64,000 nucleotides of DNA from JBHELB01 sp041859045. Its GTDB lineage: Bacteria; Hydrogenedentota; Hydrogenedentia; Hydrogenedentales; SLHB01. The translations under genes and the position numbers were made by a program. Below the pieces are notes generated by a model that made no database searches, was not told the DNA's origin, and saw only the letters and a list, made by a program, of their open reading frames with translations. Shown here in pieces: positions 9,009-16,662 of this stretch (positions within the stretch are counted from its first letter, which is position 1; the number at the start of each line of letters is the position of its first letter). Where the stretch lies: positions 41,338 to 105,337 of the forward strand of contig JBHELB010000030.1 of assembly GCA_041859045.1 (NCBI GenBank), given 5' to 3'.

Positions 9009-9602
9009 GTGAAACTTCGTTACGTAGCGCTGAGTTTGGGTGTGGCGGCCATCGCGATGTTGGCTTTGACGTCCGGCGCGCCGGTTCTTGCACAGAACGC
9101 CGCCACGCCGGCCGCCGCGGGCGGTTACAAGATTGGTGTCGTCAAGTTCCAGGAAGTCGTTGACACGTACGAGGCGCTGAAGACCCAGCGTGACGCCCTG
9201 CAGAAGGAAGCCGACGAGAAGGCGACCGCGCTCAAGGCCCGCAAAGAGGCCTACGACAAGAAGATCGAAGACTACCGCAAGGCGCGTGAGACGATGGACG
9301 AGAACGGTCGTCGCGCCAAGGAAGACGAGCTTCGCCGTGAGCAGAACGACCTCAAGAGTCAGATGGACTCTGCGGAGAGCGATCTGAACACCAAGTTCAA
9401 CCGTCTGCGCGACTCGACGATGCGCCAGATTCTGACCGTGATTCGCCAGATCGGCGCTAACGAGGGGTACCATCTGATTCTCGACGCCAATCCCGAGGGA
9501 TTGACGGGGGCGGTGGTGTACTTCGCGGTCCCGATCGACATCACCGAGAAGGTCAAAGAAGCACTGAAGAAATCGGCGCCTCCGGCCGCTTCGGGTAAAT
9601 AG
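9009..9602 (+). CDS. skp: Periplasmic OmpH/Skp-family chaperone
   Basis: Skp holds unfolded outer-membrane proteins in the periplasm. From GTG 9009 the protein has 197 residues: a signal peptide (VALSLGVAAIAMLALTSGAPVLAQ), a short linker, the conserved YKIGVVKFQEVVDTYEALK opening of the OmpH family, then a long charged coiled coil (about residues 60-140, rich in K, E and R) forming the tentacles, and a C-terminal strand segment. AGGAAAGGA lies just upstream of this GTG, and the signal peptide starts here, so the open frame further upstream (from 8766) is not used. Followed by a strong terminator. Confidence 0.9.
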   Translation: MKLRYVALSLGVAAIAMLALTSGAPVLAQNAATPAAAGGYKIGVVKFQEVVDTYEALKTQRDALQKEADEKATALKARKEAYDKKIEDYRKARETMDENGRRAKEDELRREQNDLKSQMDSAESDLNTKFNRLRDSTMRQILTVIRQIGANEGYHLILDANPEGLTGAVVYFAVPIDITEKVKEALKKSAPPAASGK

Positions 9603-9605
9603 TCC

Positions 9606-9645
9606 CGCTGAGCGCCCCCGGGCCACCGGGGGCGCAGCGGTTTTT
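9606..9645 (+). terminator. Rho-independent terminator after skp
   Basis: A GC-rich hairpin (GCGCCCCCGG pairing with CCGGGGGCGC, extended by CGCTG/CAGCG) is followed by GGTTTTT. It lies directly downstream of the skp stop. lpxD begins about 40 bp further on, so lpxD is either read through or has its own promoter. Confidence 0.8.
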
Positions 9646-9686
9646 AAGGGACACAGCGTGCACCCTCAAGAGCCGGGCCATATCTG

Positions 9687-10739
9687 ATGCGCAGTACTGT
9701 ATCGGAGATTGCCGCACTGGTCGGCGGGAGCGTCAAAGGCGACCCCCACACCCCAATTACCGGGGCGCGGGGAATTCGGCACGCCCTGCCGGGCGATTTG
9801 ACCTTTTATGCCGATGGCCGCTATGCCCAGGACCTTGCCCGAACCCAAGCTACCGTATTGCTCGTTCGCGAGGAAGTGGACGCACCGGGAAAGATTCAGA
9901 TCGTAGTGTCCGATCCTGCCGAAGCGTTTGGCATGGTCATTCAGACCTACCGGGCGCGGCGCGATCAACGTTGCGAGGGGATTCACCCCTCGGCGATTCT
10001 TGGGCGCGATGTACAGGTAGGCGCGGGAGTCTTTCTCGGCCCGCACGTATTCGTCGGCGATGAAACCGTACTCGCCGATGGGGTGGCGCTGCACGCGAAC
10101 GTCGTTGTCGGCGCGGAAGTGGTCATTGGTCCGGACACGGTGGTGCATCCAAACGCCACGATTCGCGAGCAGGTCACGATTGGCGCGCGGTGCGTGATTC
10201 ACAGCGGCACGGTGATCGGCAGCGAGGGGTTTGGTTTTGTCCGGGGGAAAGACGGAATCCGGAAAATCCCGCAACTGGGCACGGTGATTATTGGGGATGA
10301 GGTTGAAATTGGGGCCAATTCGGCGGTGGACCGAGCCCGGTTCGGCGAGACCGTTATCGGCTCCGGGACGAAAATTGACAACCTGGTCCAGATCGGCCAC
10401 AATGTCCAAATCGGCGAGGACGCCATCATCTGTGGGATGGTGGGGGTGGCAGGGAGTGCGACCCTTGGCCAGCGGGTGACGCTGGCGGCGAGCGCCGGGG
10501 TGACAGGACATATCGAGATTGGCGACGATGTGACGGTGGCGGCCCGGAGTGGGGTCACCAAGTCGATTCCGGCGGGCCGGGTGGTATCCGGTTTTCCGGC
10601 GGACGACCACGAACGCGACAAGCGGGTGATTGCGAGTACACGCCGTCTACCCGAGGCGTTGCGAACGATCCGCGCGCTCGAGCGCCGTATTGAGGAATTG
10701 GAACAAAAACTGAATGGACTTACAAAGGACCATCGCTAG
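9687..10739 (+). CDS. lpxD: UDP-3-O-(3-hydroxyacyl)glucosamine N-acyltransferase
   Basis: LpxD adds the second acyl chain to the lipid A precursor, using acyl-ACP. The 350-residue protein has the N-terminal uridine-binding domain (ITGARGIRHALPGDLTFYAD), then a left-handed beta-helix of hexapeptide repeats (I/V-G-A/D pattern from about residue 95 to 300). The catalytic-histidine segment IDNLVQIGHNVQIG is present. The C-terminus is a coiled tail (RRIEELEQKLNGL) of the kind that closes the trimer. It overlaps the lpxC-fabZ start by 26 bp. Confidence 0.95.
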   Translation: MRSTVSEIAALVGGSVKGDPHTPITGARGIRHALPGDLTFYADGRYAQDLARTQATVLLVREEVDAPGKIQIVVSDPAEAFGMVIQTYRARRDQRCEGIHPSAILGRDVQVGAGVFLGPHVFVGDETVLADGVALHANVVVGAEVVIGPDTVVHPNATIREQVTIGARCVIHSGTVIGSEGFGFVRGKDGIRKIPQLGTVIIGDEVEIGANSAVDRARFGETVIGSGTKIDNLVQIGHNVQIGEDAIICGMVGVAGSATLGQRVTLAASAGVTGHIEIGDDVTVAARSGVTKSIPAGRVVSGFPADDHERDKRVIASTRRLPEALRTIRALERRIEELEQKLNGLTKDHR

Positions 10740-12099
10740 AGAGGTTTCGTTCTCGGGGATCGGGTTGCACACCGGAAACCTGACGACGATGACCTTTCGG
10801 CCCGCCCCGGTAAACCAGGGCATTACCTTCTATCGTATCGATCTCCCGGACCGTCCGGCGATCAAGGCCGATGTCGACCATGTGGTTGATGTTTCTCGCG
10901 GCACCACGATTGGCATCGGCGAGGCCAAGGTTCACACGGTGGAGCACGTCTTGGCGGCGGTCGCGGGATTGGGCATCGATAATCTCGACATCGACGTCGA
11001 TGCGAACGAGATCCCCGTGGGCGATGGCAGTTCGCTGCCGTTCCTGGCCACCCTTAAGCGGGCGGGGATCGTCGAGCAAGACGCCGAACGTGAATACATC
11101 CAGATCAAGACGCCGGTTTACTACCGCAACGACGATGTGACCTTGAGCGTCTTGCCGTCCGACGAACTGCGCGTGACGATGACGATTTCATACGATCATC
11201 TCGCCGTCGGCACTCAATACGCGTCGTTTGTGATTACCCCTGAGACGTTCGAGAAAGACATCGCCTCCGCGCGCACGTTCTGTTTCCTGCGTGAGGTGAA
11301 GATGCTTCAGGAGCAGGGGTTGATCAAGGGGGGGAGTCTTGAGAACGCCGTGGTGATCGGCGACGAGGCCATTCTCAACGATGAACTCCGCTACCCGGAT
11401 GAGTTCGTGCGGCACAAGGTGCTTGACCTGATCGGCGATCTCTACCTGCTGGGCCGTCCCGTGCGCGGTCACGTGATCGGCGTCAAGTCCGGACACGCCA
11501 TGCACGTCAATTTCTCGCGCCAGATCAAGAAGTCGGTTATGAACGGTTCGGCGGCGACCCCTCGCCCCGAAACGCCGCCCTCGCGTCCGCGCGCCAAGGG
11601 GCAATCGCCCGCGCTCGAAGCGACCGCGATTATGAAGGTGTTGCCGCACCGTTTCCCGTTTCTGTTGGTGGATCGTATCCTCTCGTTCGTGCCTTACGAG
11701 CGCGTGGTCGGCATCAAGAACGTAACGGTGAACGAGCCGTTTTTCCAGGGCCACTGGCCACAGATGCCGGTGATGCCCGGGGTGCTGATTGTCGAGAGCA
11801 TGGCCCAGGTCAGCGCGGTGCTGATGTTCGGCGAAGGCGCCGAGCCCGGCCGGTTGGCCTTTTTCCTTGGCATCGAGAAGGCGCGTTTCCGGCGGACGGT
11901 GGTCCCGGGCGACCAATTGGTGATCGAGGCGGAAATGATTCACATGCGGCGGAATGCGTGCCGTGTGCGCGCCGTGGCGAAAGTGGACGGATCGCCCGCG
12001 GCGGAGGCGGAGATGCTGTTTGGCATCATGGACGCCCCGCCCCCGAGCGAATCCAAACCCCTTACCGACCCACGTTTAGCGGACAAGACCAAGAAATAG
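10714..12099 (+). CDS. lpxC/fabZ: Bifunctional LpxC-FabZ (lipid A deacetylase and hydroxyacyl-ACP dehydratase)
   Basis: A 461-residue fusion. Residues 1-285 are LpxC, the zinc deacetylase committing UDP-acyl-GlcNAc to lipid A. It has the HTVEHVLAA block (catalytic Glu and a zinc His), DGSSLPF, the HKVLDLIGD block (zinc His and Asp) and the SGHAMH catalytic His. Residues about 305-450 are FabZ, the 3-hydroxyacyl-ACP dehydratase: LPHRFPFLLVDRI, then GHWPQMPVMPGVLI and VESMAQ carrying the active-site His and Glu. The two enzymes draw on the same hydroxyacyl-ACP pool. The fusion is known from Bacteroidetes and several PVC-like lineages. Starts inside lpxD. Confidence 0.95.
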   Translation: MDLQRTIAREVSFSGIGLHTGNLTTMTFRPAPVNQGITFYRIDLPDRPAIKADVDHVVDVSRGTTIGIGEAKVHTVEHVLAAVAGLGIDNLDIDVDANEIPVGDGSSLPFLATLKRAGIVEQDAEREYIQIKTPVYYRNDDVTLSVLPSDELRVTMTISYDHLAVGTQYASFVITPETFEKDIASARTFCFLREVKMLQEQGLIKGGSLENAVVIGDEAILNDELRYPDEFVRHKVLDLIGDLYLLGRPVRGHVIGVKSGHAMHVNFSRQIKKSVMNGSAATPRPETPPSRPRAKGQSPALEATAIMKVLPHRFPFLLVDRILSFVPYERVVGIKNVTVNEPFFQGHWPQMPVMPGVLIVESMAQVSAVLMFGEGAEPGRLAFFLGIEKARFRRTVVPGDQLVIEAEMIHMRRNACRVRAVAKVDGSPAAEAEMLFGIMDAPPPSESKPLTDPRLADKTKK

Positions 12100-12147
12100 G
12101 CGCTGCCTCCCGCGCGGCGGCGGGGGAAAGTGCGGCGGAGATTGACC

Positions 12148-13038
12148 ATGTACACAGGTACACGTGAATCGCAGACGACGGTGGCTGCGGAAACCAGCGT
12201 CTCCGGGATAGGCCTCCACACGGGCTGTCTTTCTACACTTACGTTTAAGCCCGCGCCACCTGACACGGGGATTGTTTTTCGGCGCGTGGATTTGGCCGGT
12301 GCGCCGATCATTCCGGCCACCCTCGATCACGTGCTCAATACGTCGCTCCGCACGGCGATTGGCGTCGGAACCGCGGAAGTCAACACGGTCGAGCATGTCC
12401 TGGCCGCGTTGGTAGGGTTGGGCATCGATAATGCCCTCGTGGAGGTTGACGCTCCCGAGACGCCCGGCGCCGACGGCAGCGCGTTGCCGTTCGTGAAGGC
12501 CTTGCGCAAGGCCGGTCTTACGGAGCAGGACCGTCCCCGGCGCTACTACGAGATTCTCGATCCGGTGCGCCATCGTCACGAAGACGCCCTTATGACCATT
12601 GAGCCTTCCGACGGATTCCGAATCAGCATGACGATCAGTTTCGATCATCCCGCGATTGGCACTCAGCTTGCCTCATTCGCGATTACTCCAGAAGTATTTG
12701 AACGCGAGATCGCCCCCGCGCGCACGTTCGGTTTCCTGTGCCACATGCGCTCACTCATGAGCCAGGGCATCATCCAGGGCGTGAGTCTCGAGAACTCGGT
12801 CGTGATTGGCGACGAAGGCGTGCTAAATGACGACCTGCGTTTCCCCGATGAGTTTGTGCGTCACAAGATTCTCGACTTGATGGGCGACCTCTATCTATTG
12901 GGGCGTCCCCTGCGCGGTCATGTGACCGCCGCCAAGACCGGCCACGCTTCGCACGTTGCTTTCTCACGGCGTCTGCGCCAGCAGGCGGCGCGTTTGCCCA
13001 GGTTGGCGCGTCCCGCGAAGGCGATTGCGGTGCGCTAG
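12148..13038 (+). CDS. Second, stand-alone LpxC paralogue
   Basis: A 296-residue LpxC homologue right after the fusion gene. All expected metal and catalytic residues are present: VNTVEHVLAA, DGSALPF, HKILDLMGD and TGHASH. It differs from copy 1 near the substrate pocket: FLR becomes FLC and GGSLEN becomes GVSLEN. I start at ATG 12148 with GGAG 7 nt upstream; GTG 12130 is an alternative that adds six residues. It has no FabZ domain. It may be a redundant deacetylase, one with shifted substrate preference, or a regulatory copy; the sequence alone does not decide. Confidence 0.88.
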   Translation: MYTGTRESQTTVAAETSVSGIGLHTGCLSTLTFKPAPPDTGIVFRRVDLAGAPIIPATLDHVLNTSLRTAIGVGTAEVNTVEHVLAALVGLGIDNALVEVDAPETPGADGSALPFVKALRKAGLTEQDRPRRYYEILDPVRHRHEDALMTIEPSDGFRISMTISFDHPAIGTQLASFAITPEVFEREIAPARTFGFLCHMRSLMSQGIIQGVSLENSVVIGDEGVLNDDLRFPDEFVRHKILDLMGDLYLLGRPLRGHVTAAKTGHASHVAFSRRLRQQAARLPRLARPAKAIAVR

Positions 13039-13058
13039 GCCAAGCTCAAGGGGGGGCG

Positions 13059-13406
13059 ATGAGCGAAGACACCATTTTTGGCAAGATAGTTCGGGGCGAA
13101 ATCCCGTCCGTTCCGGTCTACTCCGACGACGACTTCTACGCCTTTCGCGACATCAACCCCGGCGCCCCCACTCATGTCCTCGTCGTGCCGCGCAAGCCGA
13201 TTCCGCGCGTGGTTGATGCGACCGATGACGATGCCCTGATGCTGGGCAAGCTCATTCTCGTCGCGAACAAGGTGGCCGTGCAGGAAGGCCTAACCGAGAA
13301 CGGGTTCCGCTACGTCATCAACTGCGGCGAATGGGGCGGCCAGACCGTGTATCACCTTCACCTTCACATCCTCGGCGGGCGCCCCATGGCCTGGCCTCCC
13401 GGTTGA
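13059..13406 (+). CDS. hinT: HIT-family nucleotide hydrolase (HinT-like)
   Basis: HIT proteins cleave nucleoside phosphoramidates. At 115 residues it has the whole family fold: the opening TIFGKIVRGEIPS, AFRDINPGAPTHVLVVPRK in the middle, and the catalytic triad motif YHLHLHILGG near the end, finishing with the HinT-type tail MAWPPG. The start ATG follows an AGGGGGG stretch. It is transcribed with lpxC upstream and aroE downstream at short spacing, a housekeeping string rather than a pathway. Confidence 0.92.
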   Translation: MSEDTIFGKIVRGEIPSVPVYSDDDFYAFRDINPGAPTHVLVVPRKPIPRVVDATDDDALMLGKLILVANKVAVQEGLTENGFRYVINCGEWGGQTVYHLHLHILGGRPMAWPPG

Positions 13407-13434
13407 CCTTCCTTCACGAACAAGGAGCCTTCGC

Positions 13435-14295
13435 GTGCCCACCCCAAACACCGCCACCCAACTGTGCGCCGTTATCGGCAACCCGATTGAGCATTCCCTG
13501 TCCCCGGCCATGCACAACGCCGGGTACGCCGCGCTGGGCCTGAACTGGGTCTACCTTGCGTTCAAAGTGGAAGACCTCAAGGGGTGTATGGCGGGCATGC
13601 GTGCGCTGCCAAATTTCCGTGGCATGAGCGTGACCGTGCCCCACAAGATCGCGGTGATGGAATACCTCGACGAGATCGATCCCATGGCCCTGCATGTGGG
13701 CTCCGTGAACACGGTCAGTCACGAGAACGGCCGACTCATCGGCTCCACCACCGACGGCCCCGGGGCGCTGCGCGCATTTTCCGATGCCGGCGTTTCCATG
13801 GATGGCAAGAAAGTACTGTTTATCGGCAGCGGCGGCGCGGTGCGCGCGGTGTCATTCGCAGTGGCAGAGATGACCAAAGCCACGCAGATCACCATCCTGG
13901 GCGAGATTCCCGACCAAGTCGCCGGTTTGGTGACAGATCTCCAAGAAAAGGCGCATGCACCCGCCATCGGCGGCGACGCAAAGAGCGATCTCGAAACCGC
14001 GATGGCCACGCACGACATCATTCTGCATGGCACCCCCGTGGGGATGCACCCGCATGTCGACGGCACCTGCGTGCCCAAGGCGTTTTTCCGTCCCGGCCAG
14101 GTCGTCTTCGATATGGTCTACCGTCCGCAGAAGACTCGTCTGCTGCGCGAGGCGGAAGAGGCCGGCTGCACGATCCTGTTTGGCATCCACATGCTGATCA
14201 ATCAGGCCGTGTTGCAGTTTGAGCGCTGGACCGGCCAGCCCGCGCCGATGCAGGCCATGCACGACGCGGCCATGGCGGGACTGCGAGAGGACTAA
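13435..14295 (+). CDS. aroE: Shikimate 5-dehydrogenase
   Basis: AroE reduces 3-dehydroshikimate to shikimate with NADPH. The 286-residue protein has the substrate site IGNPIEHSLSPAMHNAGY, the catalytic Lys region MSVTVPHKIAVM, the Asp region TTDGPGAL, the glycine-rich nucleotide loop FIGSGGAVRAV, and the C-terminal GIHMLINQAVLQFERWTG. It begins with GTG, supported by AAGGAG 8 nt upstream. aroK follows 3 bp after the stop, giving two consecutive steps of aromatic synthesis. Confidence 0.96.
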   Translation: MPTPNTATQLCAVIGNPIEHSLSPAMHNAGYAALGLNWVYLAFKVEDLKGCMAGMRALPNFRGMSVTVPHKIAVMEYLDEIDPMALHVGSVNTVSHENGRLIGSTTDGPGALRAFSDAGVSMDGKKVLFIGSGGAVRAVSFAVAEMTKATQITILGEIPDQVAGLVTDLQEKAHAPAIGGDAKSDLETAMATHDIILHGTPVGMHPHVDGTCVPKAFFRPGQVVFDMVYRPQKTRLLREAEEAGCTILFGIHMLINQAVLQFERWTGQPAPMQAMHDAAMAGLRED

Positions 14296-14298
14296 ACC

Positions 14299-14817
14299 GT
14301 GAATCTCGTGCTTATTGGTTATCGCGGCACCGGCAAGTCGCATCTCGCTTCGTTGTTGGCAAAACGCCTTGGCTTGCGCGCGCTCAGCACCGACGCCGAA
14401 ATCGTGCGCCGCGCGGGGTGTAGCATTCCGGCGTTTGTCGCGGCCCACGGTTGGGACAAATTTCGCGATCTCGAATCGGAAGTTGTGCGCGATGCCGCGG
14501 CGCAGGATGGCCTGGTGCTCGACACCGGCGGCGGGGCGATTCTGCGCGACGCGAACGTCGCCGCGCTGCGTTCTACAGGGGTATTGTTCTGGTTAACGGC
14601 GTCTGTGGATGAAATCGTATCGCGGATCGGCTCCGACAACAACCGGCCTTCCCTGACCGGCGCCAAGAGTTTTACCGACGAAGTGGCCGAAGTGTTGGCC
14701 GTTCGCGAGCCCCTCTACGCCGCCGCGGCGCACTACACCCTGGCCACCGAAGGGCGCAGTCCCGAGGCCTGCGCGGACGAGATCGCCGCTGAATTTGAGC
14801 GCCTTCGCGCTGGTTGA
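14299..14817 (+). CDS. aroK: Shikimate kinase
   Basis: Phosphorylates shikimate at the 3-hydroxyl. The 172-residue protein opens with Walker A GYRGTGKSHLA, then STDAEIVRRAG (shikimate-binding Asp), the WDKFRDLESEVVRD segment with the substrate-contacting Arg, and the DTGGGAIL glycine block. The lid Arg is in DNNRPSL. It starts with GTG directly after aroE and is surely co-transcribed with it. Confidence 0.94.
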   Translation: MNLVLIGYRGTGKSHLASLLAKRLGLRALSTDAEIVRRAGCSIPAFVAAHGWDKFRDLESEVVRDAAAQDGLVLDTGGGAILRDANVAALRSTGVLFWLTASVDEIVSRIGSDNNRPSLTGAKSFTDEVAEVLAVREPLYAAAAHYTLATEGRSPEACADEIAAEFERLRAG

Positions 14818-14838
14818 GCGGTGCGTTTTTTCAAAAGA

Positions 14839-14867
14839 TTGCGGAGGGGGCACTGCGGTGCTACACT
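14839..14867 (+). promoter_or_regulatory. Sigma70-type promoter for the EIIA/zinc-ribbon gene
   Basis: TTGCGG at 14839-14844 and TACACT at 14862-14867 with a 17-bp gap, immediately after the aroK stop. The leader would be about 78 nt. Confidence 0.55.
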
Positions 14868-14951
14868 GACGCCCAGATAGTGTATTTGCCCTTGCGGCAC
14901 CGATGGGATGGACTGCCGCGGGGGCGAGTTTTCCAAAGGACGGCGGGAACG

Positions 14952-15782
14952 ATGTTACTGACCAAATTTATCCCCAAGAATTGTATTGTTCCGACCCTCG
15001 AATCAACCACAAAGGCCGACGCCTTAAAAGAGTTGACGCACCTGCTCTTCGACAAGAAAAAGATGAAGGGCGTGGGGCCGGCGCTCGACCAGATCATTGC
15101 GCGCGAGGTTACGGAGAGCACGGGGATTGGCCGAGGCATCGCCGTTCCCCATGCGCGCGTGACGGGCATGCGTTCGCTGGCCTGCGCGGTGGGCCGTTCG
15201 CCGGAAGGGCTCGATTTCCTCGCGGTGGACCGCAAGCCGGTCCATCTCGTGTTTCTGATCTGCTATCCCCCCACGGAACAGACGACCTATCTCAATTTCG
15301 TGGCCACGGTGGCGCGTCTCCTGAGCGATCCCGCGCGTCTGCAGAAAATGCTCAAGGCGGGCACGGCCGACGAAATGTTCGACATTCTCGAGACAGACTC
15401 GCAGCAATTTCTCGAGAAACCCGAGAAGAAGGGCGAAGCCCTCAAGGCCGATCCGGACCTCGGCAAAGTGATGGACGCGCACGCCGACCTCATTTTGTTG
15501 GCGCGGCTGCAACTCTGCCAGGAAATGCTGACATCGGCCAAGACCGGTAAATCAGAGATCAAACAGCGCATCGATACGATCCGTTCGTTGGTCGCTCCGA
15601 AAATCTTGGCCCATTATGACCGGTTGATGAAGAGCCGTCCGCCTGCGCTGGTTTCGGTCGAAGGCGACACCTGCCAAGGGTGTTTCATGCGGCTGCCCTC
15701 GAAATTTGTCCAGGAAGTGCGTCAAGACCCGGATCATATCCATACCTGCTCGAACTGCAGCCGCTACATCTACGTGGTATAG
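14952..15782 (+). CDS. PTS EIIA (fructose/nitrogen type) fused to a C-terminal zinc ribbon
   Basis: A 276-residue fusion. Residues about 5-150 form a PTS EIIA type 2 domain (PtsN-like) with the phospho-accepting His in GRGIAVPHARV. A helical stretch follows (about 160-230). The C-terminus is a four-cysteine ribbon, CQGCFMRLP then CSNCSRYIY, as in the COG1579/zf-RING_7 family of coiled-coil zinc-ribbon proteins. EIIA domains without transporter partners usually regulate by phosphorylation state, and the ribbon suggests protein or nucleic-acid contact. I start at ATG 14952; the upstream open frame overlaps the promoter. No other PTS gene is nearby. The regulatory role is inference. Confidence 0.85.
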   Translation: MLLTKFIPKNCIVPTLESTTKADALKELTHLLFDKKKMKGVGPALDQIIAREVTESTGIGRGIAVPHARVTGMRSLACAVGRSPEGLDFLAVDRKPVHLVFLICYPPTEQTTYLNFVATVARLLSDPARLQKMLKAGTADEMFDILETDSQQFLEKPEKKGEALKADPDLGKVMDAHADLILLARLQLCQEMLTSAKTGKSEIKQRIDTIRSLVAPKILAHYDRLMKSRPPALVSVEGDTCQGCFMRLPSKFVQEVRQDPDHIHTCSNCSRYIYVV

Positions 15783-15798
15783 TGGATTTCAGAGTCGT

Positions 15799-15829
15799 CC
15801 GCGCCGGAACTCCCGGCGCGGCGGTTTTG
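15799..15829 (+). terminator. Rho-independent terminator after the EIIA fusion gene
   Basis: CCGCGCCGG pairs with CCGGCGCGG around a short loop, followed by CGGTTTTGT. It separates the EIIA gene from the cyclic-nucleotide-binding gene. Confidence 0.7.
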
Positions 15830-15880
15830 TAATGGGACCGCCGGGATCGCATCTCGGCCGAAGGGGAGGAGGGTCCTCTT

Positions 15881-16369
15881 ATGTTGTCGAGCAGTCAACA
15901 GCAGATGCTTGTGCGCAACTGTCAGCTCTTCAAAGGACTCGATCCCAACGACGTCGCCAAGATCTTCGCGCACGGCAGCACCGTGAACATGTCCAAAGGC
16001 CAGGTGATCTTTTACCAGGGCACGACCGGGAATACCATGTACGTTGTTCTGGGCGGCAAGGTTAACCTCTACGACGGCCGCAAGGTCGCCGTGGCGCTCG
16101 GCCCGGGCGACACCTTCGGCGAGATGGCCCTCATCAGCAATGAGCCCCGCAGCCTCAGCGCGGCCGCCGCGGAAGACTGTCTGCTGTTCATGATGACCGA
16201 GACCTTTTTCCAGCGACTTATGACCAAGCGCGTCGCGATTCAGATTCTGCTCAACCTCGTGGGTACGCTCAGCCAGCGGTTGCGCGACACCAACGCCCGC
16301 CTGGCCAAGGTGAAAAGCCAGCTTGCCGAGCAGGAAGCGCCCCAGAACGACGCGGAGCCTGCTGAATAG
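15881..16369 (+). CDS. Single-domain cyclic-nucleotide-binding protein
   Basis: A 162-residue Crp-like effector domain: LFKGLDPNDVAKIF, KGQVIFYQGTTGNTMYVVL, then the phosphate-binding cassette GDTFGEMALISNEPRS with the conserved Gly-Glu and Arg. The C-helix continues as a charged tail (RLRDTNARLAKVKSQLAE). There is no helix-turn-helix, so unlike Crp/Fnr it cannot bind DNA alone and is likely a sensor subunit or an adaptor to another protein. Good RBS (GGGGAGGAGG). It precedes the flagellar cap operon, but a 293-bp gap with its own promoter separates them. Confidence 0.85.
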   Translation: MLSSSQQQMLVRNCQLFKGLDPNDVAKIFAHGSTVNMSKGQVIFYQGTTGNTMYVVLGGKVNLYDGRKVAVALGPGDTFGEMALISNEPRSLSAAAAEDCLLFMMTETFFQRLMTKRVAIQILLNLVGTLSQRLRDTNARLAKVKSQLAEQEAPQNDAEPAE

Positions 16370-16577
16370 AGGGTCGCCTTCCATCGTCGCCAATTTTCCC
16401 GGCGACGGACCACGCATGCGGTATTTTCGGATCTATGCGCTCGGATTGGATCAGAAAATATCATTAATCGCATATTTTTAAAAAATAGACCGTAAATTAT
16501 AAGTCCCGGTTTGACAGTGGGTTGAAGCCAGGATACAATAAATTCAGGTCTTGGCGCTGCAAAAATATTGGGAACGT

Positions 16578-16605
16578 TAAAGTTACGTCGTTCATTGGCC
16601 GATAA
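16578..16605 (+). promoter_or_regulatory. Sigma28 (FliA)-type promoter for fliD-fliS
   Basis: TAAAGTTA at 16578-16585 and GCCGATAA at 16598-16605 match the flagellar late-gene consensus almost perfectly, with a 12-bp gap (11 in E. coli). It lies 57 bp before fliD. The same gap occurs before the flagellin gene at 30369, which supports both. The surrounding stretch (16440-16620) is clearly AT-richer than the genes. Confidence 0.8.
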
Positions 16606-16662
16606 AAAGAACGGATTTCCGTCTGGAGCGGAAGCATAGTTTGTGAGCTGGAGGCGGCGGCC

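Noticed and set aside
7093..9093. 666-residue open frame antisense to bamA
   Set aside because: Same shadow effect; bamA on the other strand is unmistakable.
16551..16570. Sigma54 promoter before fliD
   Set aside because: TTGGCGCTGCAAAA has the right bases but the wrong GG-to-GC spacing; the sigma28-type site fits far better.
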